Assembly (NCBI RefSeq): GCF_037975245.1
Contig: NC_092582.1
Span: 13,390,077 to 13,454,076, forward strand
DNA: 64,000 nucleotides
Reading direction: 5' to 3'
Origin: Apostichopus japonicus
Taxonomy: Eukaryota; Echinodermata; Holothuroidea; Aspidochirotida; Stichopodidae
Shown here: positions 33,774-46,762 of the stretch, piece by piece
Layout: each line of letters starts with the position of its first letter
Numbering within the stretch: position 1 is the stretch's first letter
Position numbers and translations under genes: made by a program
The notes under the pieces: model-generated
The model's input: the letters and a program-made list of their open reading frames with translations, nothing else
Database searches by the model: none
Told to the model about the DNA's origin: nothing

Positions 33774-35416
33774 CATTATATTATAAGAAAAAGTATTCGG
33801 TGTATATTCTGCTTTAAACTAATTTTAAACTCTGGTAACAAGAGATAACAAAAATATATATTCATTCCACACAACAGTCTTCACCAAAGTACATTACCAC
33901 TCCTTTAATAAATTTATTTATACTCACAAAAAAAATTCCCTATTTGATAATCGTACAATTCAATTTTGGTATCAAAAAGTACATGTCATGAGCTCGGTCA
34001 CTAGCAATGCCGATGCCAGCTTCCTGACACACAGGTGCGTTCAAATCCTGTTTGACACTGGCGAGGCCAAGGGGTGGCCTGAGAGGGGGGGGGACGTTCC
34101 TCCCCAAAAAATAGGGCCCCGCCCAGATGTGACTTGTAGTGTTAAAAAATTATCAAACAACAAGTTTTGTTTACCAAGGACGGTATTATGTTCATCAGTA
34201 AAACTTCTTTACTCCGACCATCGCAATAACCAGTTGTTTTCTCAGAGGGCCCGGCGTGAACCGCTAGTGCTTAAACTATACTACTCTGCTTGAATATAAA
34301 TTTAAATTTTCAACACTCTTCTTCACGTTGTAAACTTTCCCAAACCCGGCACACAGGCACTGAGCCCTCCGAACGGAACTTGACAAGTTGACAGAAAGCG
34401 TTATTCGAAACACAGTTTGCGGTTTGTTTGGAAACATGTGTACAATGTTTGATCACTATATCATCACCACATAAAGGAGCGTTAAGAAGTGTCAAGCTAT
34501 ACAAACGGAAAACATCTTTATGTCCTCTCATAACGGATAATCACTAGATAGCACCAAATTGCATCTTATGACCCTTAATTATTTAAAAACATGATCAAAG
34601 CAAAAGGGTTCATTTCCATTTTTGTATAACTTTTGTATCCGCCTCAATTAAGAAAACATAAATATCGGACAGACAAAGCCCGAAAATTCTTGAACAGAAA
34701 GTTACTTCAAGTTGCAAAATATATCACCAGATTGCATCTTAGTACCCTTAATTAATCAAAAATTTCACAAAGGGGAGGGGGACCCCGGCCTCCCCTTAAT
34801 TAGACCCCTCACCCAGGACGGCTTTCACAAAGAAACATTATGCCTCCCTAATTAAGTGTTGTGTCCACCCCCACCCTGTGCCCCCCAAGATTGAAATGTC
34901 TGGCGACTCCACTGCTGATCGAGCTAACATCAATGCAAAAATAATAAAATTAAGAACATGAATTATCATTGACAAGTTTCATTTACCGATGTGAAACAAA
35001 CATAAAAGGTTTCAGAAAACACCAAGACAACTTTGACTAGGTTTATAAAAGGTTGCCATGGTTGTTGACCACCTGTCGTGAAGCTGCCCATGCACGTCCT
35101 AATGTTCTCTCAGAAGGGTCACATGAAAAGTTGTCCCCCTCAACAGGTATACTGGTCATTACTGGAGTAGTGTGGAACTATAAGGAGTCTTTTTGCCATG
35201 TATTGGGGCCGTTCCCGGTAACTAAAGCCCCAATGTACACGAGTCCAATATGGCTTTGAACAGGGCTGCTGTCATTTTTGCAATTTTGATTTTATTTGAT
35301 TATGTATTGAGTTGAACTTTCAAGTGGCCCCGTGACTAAGTAATCTTAATAATGCAATATATGTAAACATGATATTATGGTTGAATTAAATTATTTATGT
35401 ATTATATTAGTTAAAT
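33774..35416. other. Intergenic stretch, no gene seen
   Basis: AT-rich. Contains a G-run near 34085 and a C-rich patch near 34780-34890 whose outer edges (CTGGCGA near 34060 and TCTGGCGACTCC near 34898) are weakly inverted, possibly a decayed transposon. No exon could be supported. Confidence 0.45.
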
Positions 35417-35591
35417 TGTTAGGACCAGGATCTCTGTGAGACGGAGAGAGGAAAAACCAGTTTTAATTTAGTTGTAACGAGTTAAGGCACATGTTAATCA
35501 ATCGCTGAGGCTCCGCCCACCATACGCGCTATTGAACGCCAAAACAAACAACAAAATTTTGGGTAGGGCACCGCTAATCATACCCATAACA
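35417..35591 (-). repeat. 3' LTR of retrotransposon copy 2
   Basis: 175 bp, apparently identical to 41900-42074. Carries G at the sixth base (TGTTAG), shared by both copy 2 LTRs and absent from both copy 1 LTRs. Confidence 0.95.
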
Positions 35592-35604
35592 CTCTCCCCT
35601 CCTT
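35592..35604 (-). promoter_or_regulatory. Polypurine tract of copy 2
   Basis: AAGGAGGGGAGAG on the minus strand next to the 3' LTR, as in copy 1. Confidence 0.85.
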
Positions 35605-36312
35605 AAGAGATGTCATCCCTGACATGTAAACATGTATCGTATGAAGAAATATAGAATTCAATGTAAGAAGAAATGAATGGTGAATAAAAGTTTTATAAAA
35701 TGCACTCTATACTGTTCTCATTTGTCGAGTCTTGCTAATTACAAGCTGAAGATATAAATCTTAATAGTCATCTCACTACTAGAAACACCTTGGCACCCAT
35801 ACTATTAAATGTATACACGTAGTTTACTTTAACCTTCTTTGTAGCAAATTTACCACTGACTATACTTTTATCTGAAGTCACAGAATATTTAAGTACATTC
35901 GTTTGGCTAAAAGACAAATAAATTTGAGCACTGCGCAATACTCAAAAGACATTGTCGTGTTGCAAATGACCAATTAGTCACTAAAACCTTGCATACCATT
36001 TCACAAATTTCCTTGTGCCCCTAAGAACTAGCATGTTCCATTTAACTATTGTATTTACATACCTCAATACCAATGCTATGTTAGAAAACACATACACATG
36101 CTTCTCGAAATCTGTCATTCCTGTGCGAATAAACAAGTTTGATAACAATAAAAGTTATAACGTATAATACAATTGAACTCACAAAGTTCTCTCAGTGTTC
36201 AAGTAATGTCTGGTAGAGTTATAAAATAAAAACAACTATAGTAGGACTATGACCTGTTGGTAGTGTGTACCACTCAGCCCTTGTGATGTCGGGTTACATT
36301 AGAAGTTCTCAG

Positions 36313-39300
36313 TTAAATTAGAGCTTTTGAATATATGTTCCCCAAGTAATTAGGTTTTGTGCATTCAACTGGCTGAATATACTGGTACAAATAACAAACA
36401 TGGGGTTCCTGTCTGACCCAGGTAGGGTTTCCCAAATTATCATAAGTCAAAACCTTCTTTCCCTGCTTAACTCTTTGTGGTCTCAATTTTTGACCTGGTT
36501 GTTCTGGGGGGTCACAAATTTCCAAATTTTGACCTGGTTGTTCTGGGGGGTCACAAATTTCCTGCTCCCCTGCTGAATTGCTTTGATTGTCAATTTCGAC
36601 CTGATCCCCTCCCACATCAACCTCAGACCTACCCCGCCGATGGAGGTCACCACCCTGAACACCCTCTTGGTCCACCCTTTGATATGGGTAACCCGGAATT
36701 CTATCAGGCACCCATTCATCGTCGCTTGAACTATCCGTACTCCCTTCCACAATGTCAGTAGTTCGCCTATTTTTCGATGAAGCCTTCTTCGCGATACGTC
36801 TCGGAGTGTTATCAGCAGGTAAAAGAGCATCACATGGTAGAAGTAGATTTCGGTGCAAGACTCGAATCCGACCCCGGTTACTCTCTGGACGGACTTCATA
36901 CACAGGAATGTCTGGTAACTGCTTGGTAACAACATAAACCTGCTCTTCCCAGAAAGGACGAAGCTTTCCTGGTCCTTCAACCCGGGCAAGATTCTTTACG
37001 AGAACACGGTCACCAGAATGCAAGGCAACGTTGTGTCCCTTCTTGTCCAGTCTTTGTTTGGCTCGATCAGATTGTTTCTTTGCATGTTGGGCTGCAATTT
37101 TGTAGGCTTCCTTCATTTTGTTTCGCCATTTTTCAGCATATGTCTCTCTCTGGTCTCCAGTTGTCTCGTTTTGAGTTCTGGTAGTCTCATCTCCCTTCAA
37201 GCCGAAAGCAATATCTACAGGTAAGCGTGGTGTTCTTCCAAACATTAGGAAAAATGGTGAATACCCTGTTCCTTCACTCTTTGTGCAGTTGTATGCATGC
37301 ATGCATTTACGCAAAGAGTCCTTCCAGTTGAACCGTTGTTGTTCAGTCATCGATCGTAGCATGTTGAGGAGGGTACGATTCAGTCGTTCTACCTGACCGT
37401 TCCCTTGTGGGTGGTATGGGGTCGTTCTGGAGTGTCCCACTCCACTGAGTTGCTGTAGTCTGGTGAAAAGCTGATTCTCAAATTCCTTCCCCTGATCATG
37501 ATGCAATCTTTTGGGAAATCCAAACTTCAGGAAAAAGTCATTGAACAGGTGATCAGCTGCTGCCAGGGCAGTCTTCCTTTTCGTCGCATAGGCCTGGGCA
37601 AATCTAGTGAAGTGATCTACCACGACTAGTATATACTCATATCCCCCTTTACTTTTCTCCAAATGTAGGTAATCAATAGATACCAATTCAAAGGGTTCTT
37701 TTGTCACAATAGGCACAAGGGGACTCTTTACATGTCTTGCTGGTTTCTTTTGTTTGATACATTGACATTGTTTTCTTACATAGAACTCAACCTCTTTCGC
37801 CATGTGGGCCCAATAGAATCTTTCTCTCACCAAGTCCAGTGTCCGTTCCACGCCCACGTGACACATCTCATTGTGGAGCTGCTTCAGTACCATAGATTTG
37901 TACTTCGATGGCAAAATCAGCTGTTCTCGATTAGCCGTTACTCTCTTTAATACACCTTCGGTCGTAACAATGAGTTCTCCCCATTTGTTTAGTAATGCTC
38001 TCACATCTGGGTCTTCGTCTTTCCTCTCCTTGTAAGTTGGCTTTGTCCCCTTTTCCATGTACTCAAGGACTTTGCCAATTACTGGGTCATTGGCTTGAGC
38101 AGCCTTTAGTTCCTTCAGTTCAATGAGACTCACTTTGTGATCTGTGGTAAGGTTCATGATATTACAAAGGTCTATATCAGCAGTAAGTGAGTCTGCGTAC
38201 ACAAATGTTCCCTCTACATTTGCTGCCGCACACTCTGAAATCGTCTGGAGAGCACATCCCGGAACTTCCGCAGTACACTCTTGGATGTACTCATTGATGT
38301 CGGTCTCTAAGGGCATCCTTGATAACACATCAGCATCCTGGTTACTGTGCCCTGGTCGATACTTGATATCAAATCTGAATGAGGCAAGATCTGATACCCA
38401 CCTCTGACCTGTTGCATTTAAACGTGCTGTCGTCATTATGTAAGTGAGGGGATTATTATCTGTGTAGACCACAAAGTACTTTGCGTATGTCAGGTAATCT
38501 CGAAAGCGTTCCGTCACCGCCCACTTCAGTGCCAGGAATTCAAGTTTTGTGGAGTGGTAATTCTTCTCTGGAGCACTGAGAGTCCTGGAGGCATATGCAA
38601 TTACCCTCAGTTTCCCCTCCTGCTCCTGGTAGAGTACAGCTCCAAGTCCCATTAACGATGCATCGGTGTGGAGAATGTATGGCTTAGAGAAGTCAGGGAA
38701 TGCCATAACTGGTTGTCTTGTTAGTAGGTCAATCAGACTACATAAAATTCCCTGATGCTCCTCAGTCCAGGCTATCTTCTGATTCGAGTTGGGTAGATGG
38801 TTGTTCTTCCTCTGGTTTCTGCGACTGGGTTTTTGTGTAGAACCCTTTTCCTTCTGTAACAGCTTGAAGAGAGGACTGGCAATTGCTGAAAAGTTTTGAA
38901 TGTAGCTCCTGTAGTAGCCAATGAATCCTAGCATTTTCCTCAACTCCCCAACTGTTGATGGTTTCTTATCTTTAAGTGAGAGGACTGGTTCAAGATCTGC
39001 AGGGTCCAACTTATGTCCTTCTTCAGTGACTAGTCTGCCCAAGTACCTGACCTGTCTCTGGAAGAGTTTGCATTTACTGGCCTTTAGCTTTATCCCATGT
39101 TGCTGTAGTCTGGCCAGTACTTTCTTCAGATTCTCCAAGTGTTCTTTAAATGTGCTGCCATGGACTAGCACATCATCTAAATATACAAAACAAATGTCGT
39201 TGTTCAGACCATCCAGGCATCCCTCCATGTATCTTTGGAATTCTGCTGGGGCGTTTTTTAACCCGAAGGGTATTCTTTTCCATTCATGGAGGCCCCACGG

Positions 39301-40818
39301 TGTCACAAATGCTGTAAGTGGTTGACTCTTTGGGTCGATGTATCCCTGGTGATAAGCACGACCTTGATCGAGAGTGCTAAACCAGGAGCTACCTTTCAGG
39401 CCATCAAGGATATCCTGGATTCTTGGAATTGGTTGACGATCATCAACTGTTTTACGGTTCAATTCTCTATAGTCGACACATAGGCGTAACGACCCGTCAC
39501 GCTTTCTGACGCAGACCACAGGTGAAGAGTAATTAGACTTTGTTATCCAGTCCCTTGCTAGAAGGTCTTCCAAGTATTCCTTAACTTCTTTGAAAAGTGG
39601 ACGTGGAATACTTGCATAATTCTTCTGGACTGGTTCTGGATCATTTAAATTAATTTTCATCTTCAGGTCGGGACAATTTCCTGTATCCATGGAATCCTGT
39701 GAAAATGCTCTACATTCTTTCTTCAGCATTTTCTCTGCAGCATCTTGTTGCATTGGTGTGAGACATGTGAAATCCACCTCTGGACACCACTCGTCAACAT
39801 CTTCACTGGACTGATCACTAGTCACATTAGCATTTTGTACAGAGTTATTCAATGTATTTACGTCTAAAGACATACAATCTCCATGTAGGGTGGCCTCGTC
39901 TGCGTGTCTGCCATTAGCCACCTTACCAATGTACCGGAATGGCTCAATGTTTCCGATAACAGTACGTCTTGGCAACTGTATGTCATGGTTAGTAGAGTTG
40001 AAAACTGGTAGCATAACACGACGTCTTTGTGGCATTTTGACTACCGTCTCAGGTATGAGCAGCCCCTCTGGTACAGAAGTCGCAGGTGTTGGTACAAATA
40101 CACCCTCGGTTCCTCCCATAACTCTCTGATGATTCAGTTGACATTTTGTTATGCATTCCACATCTCTCCATTCCCTAGGCGGTATCAGTGTATACAGGTT
40201 TGAGGTTTGTACATCTACTGTGTCTTCATCCATGCCAGCCTCAATTAACCTTACCAAGGCTTCAACATCCTGTTTCTTTTTCCCTGGAATTGCTTGCACA
40301 AGGGTACTTATCTTAGAGCCTTTCTGGCAGTTTCCCATGAGATGTTCGATGACATTGTACCCAATCAATGGTGACTTCATACTCCCAGGATACACCAACA
40401 TTGGAACCCCAAGACTCTTGGTTCCAATGCGAAGGTCCACTAGGATCCACCCAAGGTATGGCATCTCTATCTCATTTGCAGCCTTTAAATCAAGATGTTG
40501 TCCTTCTAGGAGCTCTTCAACTGGTCTTATTTCGGCATGAGGAAGGTGACATTTGACCCAACTGTCCGAGACTAAAGATACTGCTGAACCTGTATCCCAC
40601 AGCAGTTCACTATCAATCCCGTTGAGGGTTCCATTAACAACGCACCTTTCACCCACTAGGTCAACAATCTTCTCTCTCTTCTTTCGAGACCAATCGTTAT
40701 TCATAGCAACCTGTCTAAGCAAGTCGGGACATTCCAGCCCATTTACATTTACTGCATGGACATCGCCTGAGGTCCCTTCTCGTCCCCCAGAGGAGACCTG
40801 TTGGCGTTTCCCTGTTGC
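36313..40818 (-). CDS. pol: Pol polyprotein of retrotransposon copy 2
   Basis: 1469 codons counted from a TTG at 40722; the frame is open from 40818. Same domains and catalytic residues as copy 1. Compared with copy 1 it lacks a two-residue Lys-Ser repeat before the RT core and one Arg in the C-terminal tail. It has a handful of substitutions, for example Pro for Ser near residue 60, Tyr for His in RNase H and Ala for Val in the tail. None touches a catalytic residue. Expected product and frameshift expression are as for copy 1. Confidence 0.95.
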   Translation of the reverse strand, partial: ATGKRQQVSSGGREGTSGDVHAVNVNGLECPDLLRQVAMNNDWSRKKREKIVDLVGERCVVNGTLNGIDSELLWDTGSAVSLVSDSWVKCHLPHAEIRPVEELLEGQHLDLKAANEIEMPYLGWILVDLRIGTKSLGVPMLVYPGSMKSPLIGYNVIEHLMGNCQKGSKISTLVQAIPGKKKQDVEALVRLIEAGMDEDTVDVQTSNLYTLIPPREWRDVECITKCQLNHQRVMGGTEGVFVPTPATSVPEGLLIPETVVKMPQRRRVMLPVFNSTNHDIQLPRRTVIGNIEPFRYIGKVANGRHADEATLHGDCMSLDVNTLNNSVQNANVTSDQSSEDVDEWCPEVDFTCLTPMQQDAAEKMLKKECRAFSQDSMDTGNCPDLKMKINLNDPEPVQKNYASIPRPLFKEVKEYLEDLLARDWITKSNYSSPVVCVRKRDGSLRLCVDYRELNRKTVDDRQPIPRIQDILDGLKGSSWFSTLDQGRAYHQGYIDPKSQPLTAFVTPWGLHEWKRIPFGLKNAPAEFQRYMEGCLDGLNNDICFVYLDDVLVHGSTFKEHLENLKKVLARLQQHGIKLKASKCKLFQRQVRYLGRLVTEEGHKLDPADLEPVLSLKDKKPSTVGELRKMLGFIGYYRSYIQNFSAIASPLFKLLQKEKGSTQKPSRRNQRKNNHLPNSNQKIAWTEEHQGILCSLIDLLTRQPVMAFPDFSKPYILHTDASLMGLGAVLYQEQEGKLRVIAYASRTLSAPEKNYHSTKLEFLALKWAVTERFRDYLTYAKYFVVYTDNNPLTYIMTTARLNATGQRWVSDLASFRFDIKYRPGHSNQDADVLSRMPLETDINEYIQECTAEVPGCALQTISECAAANVEGTFVYADSLTADIDLCNIMNLTTDHKVSLIELKELKAAQANDPVIGKVLEYMEKGTKPTYKERKDEDPDVRALLNKWGELIVTTEGVLKRVTANREQLILPSKYKSMVLKQLHNEMCHVGVERTLDLVRERFYWAHMAKEVEFYVRKQCQCIKQKKPARHVKSPLVPIVTKEPFELVSIDYLHLEKSKGGYEYILVVVDHFTRFAQAYATKRKTALAAADHLFNDFFLKFGFPKRLHHDQGKEFENQLFTRLQQLSGVGHSRTTPYHPQGNGQVERLNRTLLNMLRSMTEQQRFNWKDSLRKCMHAYNCTKSEGTGYSPFFLMFGRTPRLPVDIAFGLKGDETTRTQNETTGDQRETYAEKWRNKMKEAYKIAAQHAKKQSDRAKQRLDKKGHNVALHSGDRVLVKNLARVEGPGKLRPFWEEQVYVVTKQLPDIPVYEVRPESNRGRIRVLHRNLLLPCDALLPADNTPRRIAKKASSKNRRTTDIVEGSTDSSSDDEWVPDRIPGYPYQRVDQEGVQGGDLHRRGRSEVDVGGDQVEIDNQSNSAGEQEICDPPEQPGQNLEICDPPEQPGQKLRPQRVKQGKKVLTYDNLGNPTWVRQEPHVCYLYQYIQPVECTKPNYLGNIYSKALI

Positions 40819-41852
40819 TTACCTGCCAAACATCCCCTGGATAAGTGACCAAATTTACCACATTTATAACAGTGGCGGCAACTGTCTCCTATACCATCCT
40901 GTTGACAATCGGAGCATCCCCGGGGCCTCCTCTCAAACGTTTTCGCCCTTCCCCCTGCTGTTATGGCCTTGTGTATTTCAGCCACTTGTGTCTTCAATAG
41001 TTGTACCTCTTCGTACAAGTTTGGGCTCTTCTCTTTCTTTACTTCGGGTTTGTGTCGGTCATTACCTGTCATTTCAACTGAAGCTGTGACAGGCTTCTTC
41101 AGTTGCATCTTTCTCGCCCTTTCTGCCTCGGAATGGGATGCTTGGTTTACCCTCTCCAGGAGGTCTTCCTCGCTGCATTTGTTACTGGAGAAGGCATTCT
41201 TTACCTCCTGTCTAACTTCGGCATTCGACAACCCAGTTGACACTGCATGTTCAAACATTGACTCTACAAGGGTTTGATCATATTTGAATTTGGCATTTGC
41301 TTCTTTTGATGCGAAGAGTACTCTCTGCTTCAACGCCAGGGCACGGAGGACAAAATTCTGGGCCGTCTCAATTCTACCCTGTGATATACCACATAGCTCC
41401 TGATACAGTTCAGTTGCTCCCCGCTCCTGAAAGTGAGCCCTCAGCAGACGTCTAGTAATGGGAAGGTCTAAGTCGTCCCGTCCCTCCAAATAGTCCCTTA
41501 GCTGTAAACCAGGTGTAACAGCTCTAACTACAGCCTCTACAATTTCTTTCTCAGGATACCCTCTTTTAAGTCCACTGTCAATCTGGTGGACCAGAGACAT
41601 GAATGCCAGCTTGTCACGTTGCCCAGGGTCCCCGATCTGTCCTTGTATCTTGAACTCTTTCTTGTATGGCAGAGCATGATCTGTGGGAGGGTGACTTTCC
41701 TTCTCAGAGGTTGACGTGGTCACTTTTAGTTCCCCTAGACATCTTTCAAACTCTGCTTCCAAGTCCTTGAGCTTCCGCTCATACATCTTTACTGTTTCCC
41801 TCATATCCGTTTCAGCGGCATCATCGGCTGAGGTGCTTTGGTCCGTCTCCAT
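40749..41852 (-). CDS. gag: Gag protein of retrotransposon copy 2
   Basis: 367 codons, predicted protein identical to copy 1 Gag including the CX2CX4HX4C knuckle at 328-341. Starts 47 nt from the 5' LTR and overlaps pol by 70 nt in the -1 frame. Confidence 0.93.
   Translation of the reverse strand: METDQSTSADDAAETDMRETVKMYERKLKDLEAEFERCLGELKVTTSTSEKESHPPTDHALPYKKEFKIQGQIGDPGQRDKLAFMSLVHQIDSGLKRGYPEKEIVEAVVRAVTPGLQLRDYLEGRDDLDLPITRRLLRAHFQERGATELYQELCGISQGRIETAQNFVLRALALKQRVLFASKEANAKFKYDQTLVESMFEHAVSTGLSNAEVRQEVKNAFSSNKCSEEDLLERVNQASHSEAERARKMQLKKPVTASVEMTGNDRHKPEVKKEKSPNLYEEVQLLKTQVAEIHKAITAGGRAKTFERRPRGCSDCQQDGIGDSCRHCYKCGKFGHLSRGCLAGKQQGNANRSPLGDEKGPQAMSMQ
40770..40812 (-). promoter_or_regulatory. 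-1 frameshift cassette, gag-pol of copy 2
   Basis: GGGAAAC at 40812-40806 in gag register, 6-nt spacer, and the same 7-bp stem as in copy 1. Sequence identical to copy 1 over this stretch. Confidence 0.8.
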
Positions 41853-41878
41853 CGTGGTCTAATCTAGTGGTTACTTCA

Positions 41879-41896
41879 GTCCTGGCAGGGTCGCCA
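41879..41896 (-). promoter_or_regulatory. Primer binding site of copy 2
   Basis: TGGCGACCCTGCCAGGAC on the minus strand, 3 nt from the 5' LTR, same as copy 1. Confidence 0.75.
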
Positions 41897-41899
41897 ATT

Positions 41900-42074
41900 T
41901 GTTAGGACCAGGATCTCTGTGAGACGGAGAGAGGAAAAACCAGTTTTAATTTAGTTGTAACGAGTTAAGGCACATGTTAATCAATCGCTGAGGCTCCGCC
42001 CACCATACGCGCTATTGAACGCCAAAACAAACAACAAAATTTTGGGTAGGGCACCGCTAATCATACCCATAACA
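41900..42074 (-). repeat. 5' LTR of retrotransposon copy 2
   Basis: 175 bp, apparently identical to 35417-35591, followed by the target duplication AAAT at 42075-42078. Confidence 0.95.
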
Positions 42075-42078
42075 AAAT

Positions 42079-42955
42079 GATCTGGTTAACGGTCATAACA
42101 TAAAGTTATTTCAACGATACCGTTATTTTATACAGGAATGACGAACTGAATCTCCTACTATTACTGCGACTCTTAAGTTTGTTTGCTGGTGCCATTTTTA
42201 TTGCTGGCTTTCATTAATAATTAAAACATGGTTGTTTATCATCTGCAAATACACAGGTGATTCCTTATATTAAAAGTGCAACATAGAAGCATACATTTAG
42301 GCTTACCACAATAACTGAATATATAATGTCATATAGCGAGATTACAACTTAAGTATATGCTACCACGTGATAGGACTTCAAATCATCAAAGATGTAACTA
42401 AATCGTTACTGGCGGGCGGTAAAAACTTGCACCGTACGTGCTGCCATATTGGAAGTGAAACAAGAAGGTGCGTATGTGAAGATAAGTGGGATGGGGGCAG
42501 GGGCCGGCTTACTCTGTACACATTGAATTTCTTACCCGTTCGCCCAGGCTGAGGATGGTATAACCTGGTCCAAGTTTTGTTCCGTGATCGGTCTCTAAAG
42601 GAGTTAGTGGGGACTAACATAACTTTGCTCGGAAGACCACGTTTCTCCATGGCAAGATGGGGGACATGGTTATCCACCTCCATCAATAAGGGGTGTGGTG
42701 GGGGGGGGGGTATTCAAGCTCAATAATAAACACAACCTCATACGGTAAGGCAAATATAGTTTATTGTAAAAAGCTGCTTCATTTTCGTGACTCTAGTAAC
42801 TTTGAATTTATCGCAACACTCATTCGTAAAAATTTTGATCCGCCTACCCCCCCCCCGACCCCCGCAAACAACTTTGAAGCCATGTACGTCACTGTTCTGC
42901 ATCTAATATCTCTCTTCCTGTCTTCCTGTACTGTACATTGATACATACATTATAT
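42079..42955. other. Intergenic stretch, no gene seen
   Basis: AT-rich flank of copy 2, with a G run at 42700-42710 and a C run at 42850-42857. The 102-codon minus frame at 42686-42378 contains no recognisable domain and I treat it as chance. Confidence 0.45.
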
Positions 42956-43300
42956 TGCATATACTATACAGTGCACTGCATAGATACTATCAAGTACATT
43001 GCATAGATACTGTACTGTACATTGCATAGATAATATACAATACATTGCATAGATACTGTACTGTACATTGCATACATACTATGCAGTGCATTGCACAGAT
43101 ATATACAGTACACTGCAGCGATAATATACAGTACATTGCATAGATAATATACAGTACATTGCATATATACTGTACTGTACATTGCATACATACTATACAG
43201 TGTATTGTACAGATACGTACGTACAGTACACTGCATATAATATACAGTACATTGAAAAGATATTGTACAGTATTGCATAGATACTGTACTGTACATATGC
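42956..43300. repeat. Degenerate minisatellite, about 23-bp unit
   Basis: About 14 imperfect copies of a unit like TACATTGCATAGATACTGTACTG, with spacer variants ATATACAG and CTATACAG. The low-complexity content leaves long open frames rich in Met, Tyr, Cys and Val on both strands; these are not genes. Confidence 0.85.
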
Positions 43301-44139
43301 AAGGTTCTTACTTTAAAAGTTTTGATGGCACTAAGGAGTATATTGTGTCACGTAGGCTAATCATATCTAGCCACGATGTTATGGAACGAGCTGGCAATGC
43401 GAATGGTTGTAATAGCCTTCCGTGATGACTGTTGGCACCAAATTAATGTTGATATATCGTAGATCGTGAAAAAAAGAAAGAAAGAAAAAACCACTGCTAT
43501 ATTTGTCCAACTCTAGTTGTATTTCTGTAATTTTTTTCAAAGTTTTGAAAAAATAACCGTGTAAACAGGCTGTGGTTATTCAACCGTACAGTTCATTATA
43601 AGTCAGTTCCTAACGTACAATAGAAAACCCAGTGGGAAAACATAAGACTTTTATGTCTCAAATAACATGTTTTACAATGCTCTACAAATTTGCCAATGAT
43701 AAAATGGTGTTGTATGTCACCAAAGGATGCTCTGTAGTTTACGTGAAGTTCATAACATTTCCATACATGATATACGTACGCTCCTCGACGTGTAACACGT
43801 CTGCAAATGCGTATACCAGTCAAAGTATGCTATAGCTACACTGTCGTGAAGTCTAATAAATTTTTCGTCATATATCAACTGAGCTGTTATCCACTCGATT
43901 AACTTAATGCTTTCTCTCAATTATAGATTAATCCATCTCGTCAACCACAATGTACTTGTAAGTTGTGATAAACACTGTTTACATCCGTACAATATCATTT
44001 AAAGAGGAAGACTATACCAACCATGTTAGCCTTTTCTTTTGTATCATGATCCGCTTATCAATTGAAGGCCTTTCCCGGGCATTTCCCAGCAAGATTATAT
44101 ATGGAACACCAAAAGGACCTCACGTGTCGTTGGGGTTGC

Positions 44140-44280
44140 TACCCTAAAGAGGAGATGCTACTAGGTGTTGCTACCCTAAACAGGAGTCTACTACCCTAAA
44201 CAAGTGATGCTACTGTCCTAAACATGCGGTGCTATACTACCCTCAACAGGAAGTGTTTATCATCCTGAACAGGTTTCGAT
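44140..44280. repeat. Degenerate tandem repeat with CCCTAAACAGG core
   Basis: Five imperfect units of about 27-30 bp with GCTACTACCCTAAACAGGAG-like content. Old array. Confidence 0.65.
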
Positions 44281-44764
44281 ACTACTCGGTTGTAACTACG
44301 ACCCGTTTCCAAAGCAGACCGCAGTGATCGATCATGGATGATGCCATTAACAATATTCTGGTTATTCCTTTACGAATACGTACTCCCGCCATTTGGCCGC
44401 ATTAAAGTGATACAATGTTTCAAGCAAAGGTTAATTTTCCGCCCCTTAACATATTTGAAAAAGGTTTAATGGATACAACTTTCTGGACGGAATTCAAAAT
44501 GATATCATGAGAAACAAAGAAACGAAGGACAATGCCAGTATTTTACCCCGTCTGCTAGCACAATTATTATATATAAGTATTTTTATGATATATAAATTAT
44601 AATTTGTCTATGTGTATCTGTTGTTTTGATAATAAACATATAACTGGAATATTAAGTTATGTACTTTATAAATCATGCTTTTTGTGTTTTTTTACCAAAC
44701 CAATAATATGAATACACGGACCCTATAATATATATATTATATACTAGGCGATTACCTGCGTTTT

Positions 44765-44910
44765 TCGGACACCCAGTTTTAGTGCTGGTTACCCAGTATT
44801 GGTGGCAGTTACCCGGTTTTGGCATCGATTACACAGCTTTAGCATCGGTTAGCTGGTTTTGACGTTAGTTACTCGGTTTTGGCATCGGTTACCCAGTTTT
44901 GGCATCAGCG
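44765..44910. repeat. Degenerate tandem repeat, about 24-bp unit
   Basis: Six or seven units of GTTACCCAGTTTTGGCATCG with substitutions. Confidence 0.75.
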
Positions 44911-46490
44911 ATCATGGGGTATGCCCCCCCCCCCCATTCTAATAGGCGACGATTCAATGGCTTTAATGCCCCTCCCCCCAATATTGAGGGCAAATTGCTG
45001 ACCTTGGCGTCGGCTACCTGATATTAGTGGCAGATAACACTAAAGTGGGAGGGGACCCCTTTGGAACCCTTCTGTGGGCCAGATCAGAGAAATAAGGTAA
45101 ACCTCAGCATGATAAATCTCAGGCTATGTACCTGAATATACATAGGCTTAGAGGGTTGGGGTGGGTGGGGAGGGTGTGAGCCAATTGAATATTCCCATTT
45201 ACACACTAATTTTTGAGGAAATCAATCTCAGCCCCCCCCCCCTTCCTAAATGCTCAATGTTGACAAACTTCCGAAGCAACTGATATGGTTCACTCACATT
45301 GAATATATAACTGAAAAAGGTCAACTTTCTATGCATCTCTCATGTGCTGTTTCAGCTTCTTTATTGAGAATTTAATGTCAAATGTGTCAGATTTTATTCC
45401 ATCTCTACCACTACAGAACATTTGGAATAGGAAATATAAATTTACTCGCAGTTTTCAGTGGCGGATCCAGGATTTCGCCAAAGGGGGGCCCAGATGGGAA
45501 ATGCCTAATCGTCGTCCTGGGGGACGGGTCTAAGGGGAGTGGGTGCCCCCCTTCCCTTTGGAAAATTTCACAAAATATGGAGGTCCTCGGTGCAATCTGG
45601 TGCTACTTTTGGTGAAAGTTTAGAGTAAAATTTATTTCCAATAAATCATGTATTCATGGTTTGCCAGGCATATATTTGCAATTTCGAGCAATGAGCTGGG
45701 ATTTACGTCTTTGGGGAATAGGTGGTGATGCAAACTACTTTTTACCAGGCTACTCCAGGCCATTTCATCTTGGATGCCCCTTTCCAGATGGAGACTATTG
45801 ATGCAGTCAGAGTGCCCCTCTCACCTTCACTTTATCAGAATGATGGTGTACTCTTTTTGCAAGTTTATTTTACAAAAAATTACACGCACAGTGGCGTAGC
45901 TAGGATTTTTTGAGTTTTTGAGTGGGGGGGGCCATGGGGGGCTGTTCTTTCTTGTGGGGGCCGGAGGTACTATCTAAGCGGAGCGCCACCTTGGTTGGCG
46001 CGGAGCGTACAGAGAAAATTTGAGATTTCAGCACCCCTCAGATCGCAGGAGATGGCACCTGTGAGGCAAAATAGCAACCAAAAAGATGTGCAACTTTGGT
46101 GACAGAAATGCAAAAAAAGTTTGTTCTCTTTCATGCTGACTGGCCTTGCCAACTCAGCCAGACTTTTAACTTGAGGGAAGTTGGCATCATTTGTCGTTTC
46201 AAGCTGCCAAGGCCTTTCTCCCAACTCAAACCCCTGTGGGCTACCGGTAGGTTTGCAGGATATGCCCACATGTGGACTTAAATAGCATTAGAGGAAGGGG
46301 ATGGAAGACTAACACGCATCGATGTTTCGGTAATGGTCCACATTGGTGGCTCGGTGCTAATTAGGCCATTTATTGGGTTTCTTGAGGCAGCTGTCATCAG
46401 AATCTGGGGTTTTGTGCCAATCGATGACCGATAACATGTATTGGTATGTAAATTTCTTCTTCATATATCTAGCAACACTCTTAAAACAAA

Positions 46491-46691
46491 TGAGTGGATT
46501 TCATCCCATTGGAGTGATCACTCAGCGCACTTCAAATTAAGAGTGAAATTTAACTCTATTGGAGTTAACCCTCACTCCTAATATGAGTGAATATAACTCT
46601 ATTAGGAGTTAAGATTTACTCCAATGGAGTGGAAATTCACTCTTATACCGGAATGTGATCAGTGATCACTCCCTTGGAGTGAAATTCACCT
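46491..46691. mobile_element. 200-bp palindromic MITE
   Basis: Imperfect terminal inverted repeats of about 31 bp (GAGTGGATTTCA...GGAGTGATCACT at 46492-46522, inverted at 46661-46691). The interior is built of repeated ACTC...GAGT half-sites (for example ACTCCTAATATGAGT and ACTCTATTAGGAGT), so nearly the whole element is locally self-complementary. No ORF. Nested in the hAT-like element 45889-47229. Confidence 0.7.
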
Positions 46692-46732
46692 ATGTTTTTT
46701 TATCAGTACAGTACAGTGCATATCATCATAGA

Positions 46733-46762
46733 CGTACGTACGTACGTACGTACTACGTACGT
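46733..46762. repeat. ACGT microsatellite
   Basis: About seven tandem ACGT tetranucleotides with one interruption. Confidence 0.8.

Larger units (their letters stand above)
35417..42074 (-). mobile_element. Ty3/Gypsy LTR retrotransposon, copy 2, apparently intact
   Basis: 6658 bp, same structure and orientation as copy 1. Target duplication AAAT at 35413-35416 and 42075-42078. The 10-bp length difference from copy 1 is explained by a 6-bp and a 3-bp in-frame indel in pol and a 1-bp indel in the 3' untranslated region. LTRs match each other. All ORFs are open. Confidence 0.95.

Noticed and set aside
34000-34060. GCGTTCAAATCCTG, B-box-like, possible tRNA or SINE
   Set aside because: The A box is unconvincing and the arms do not pair.
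42964-43302. 112-codon minus-strand frame rich in Met, Tyr, Cys
   Set aside because: It is the translation of the 23-bp minisatellite.
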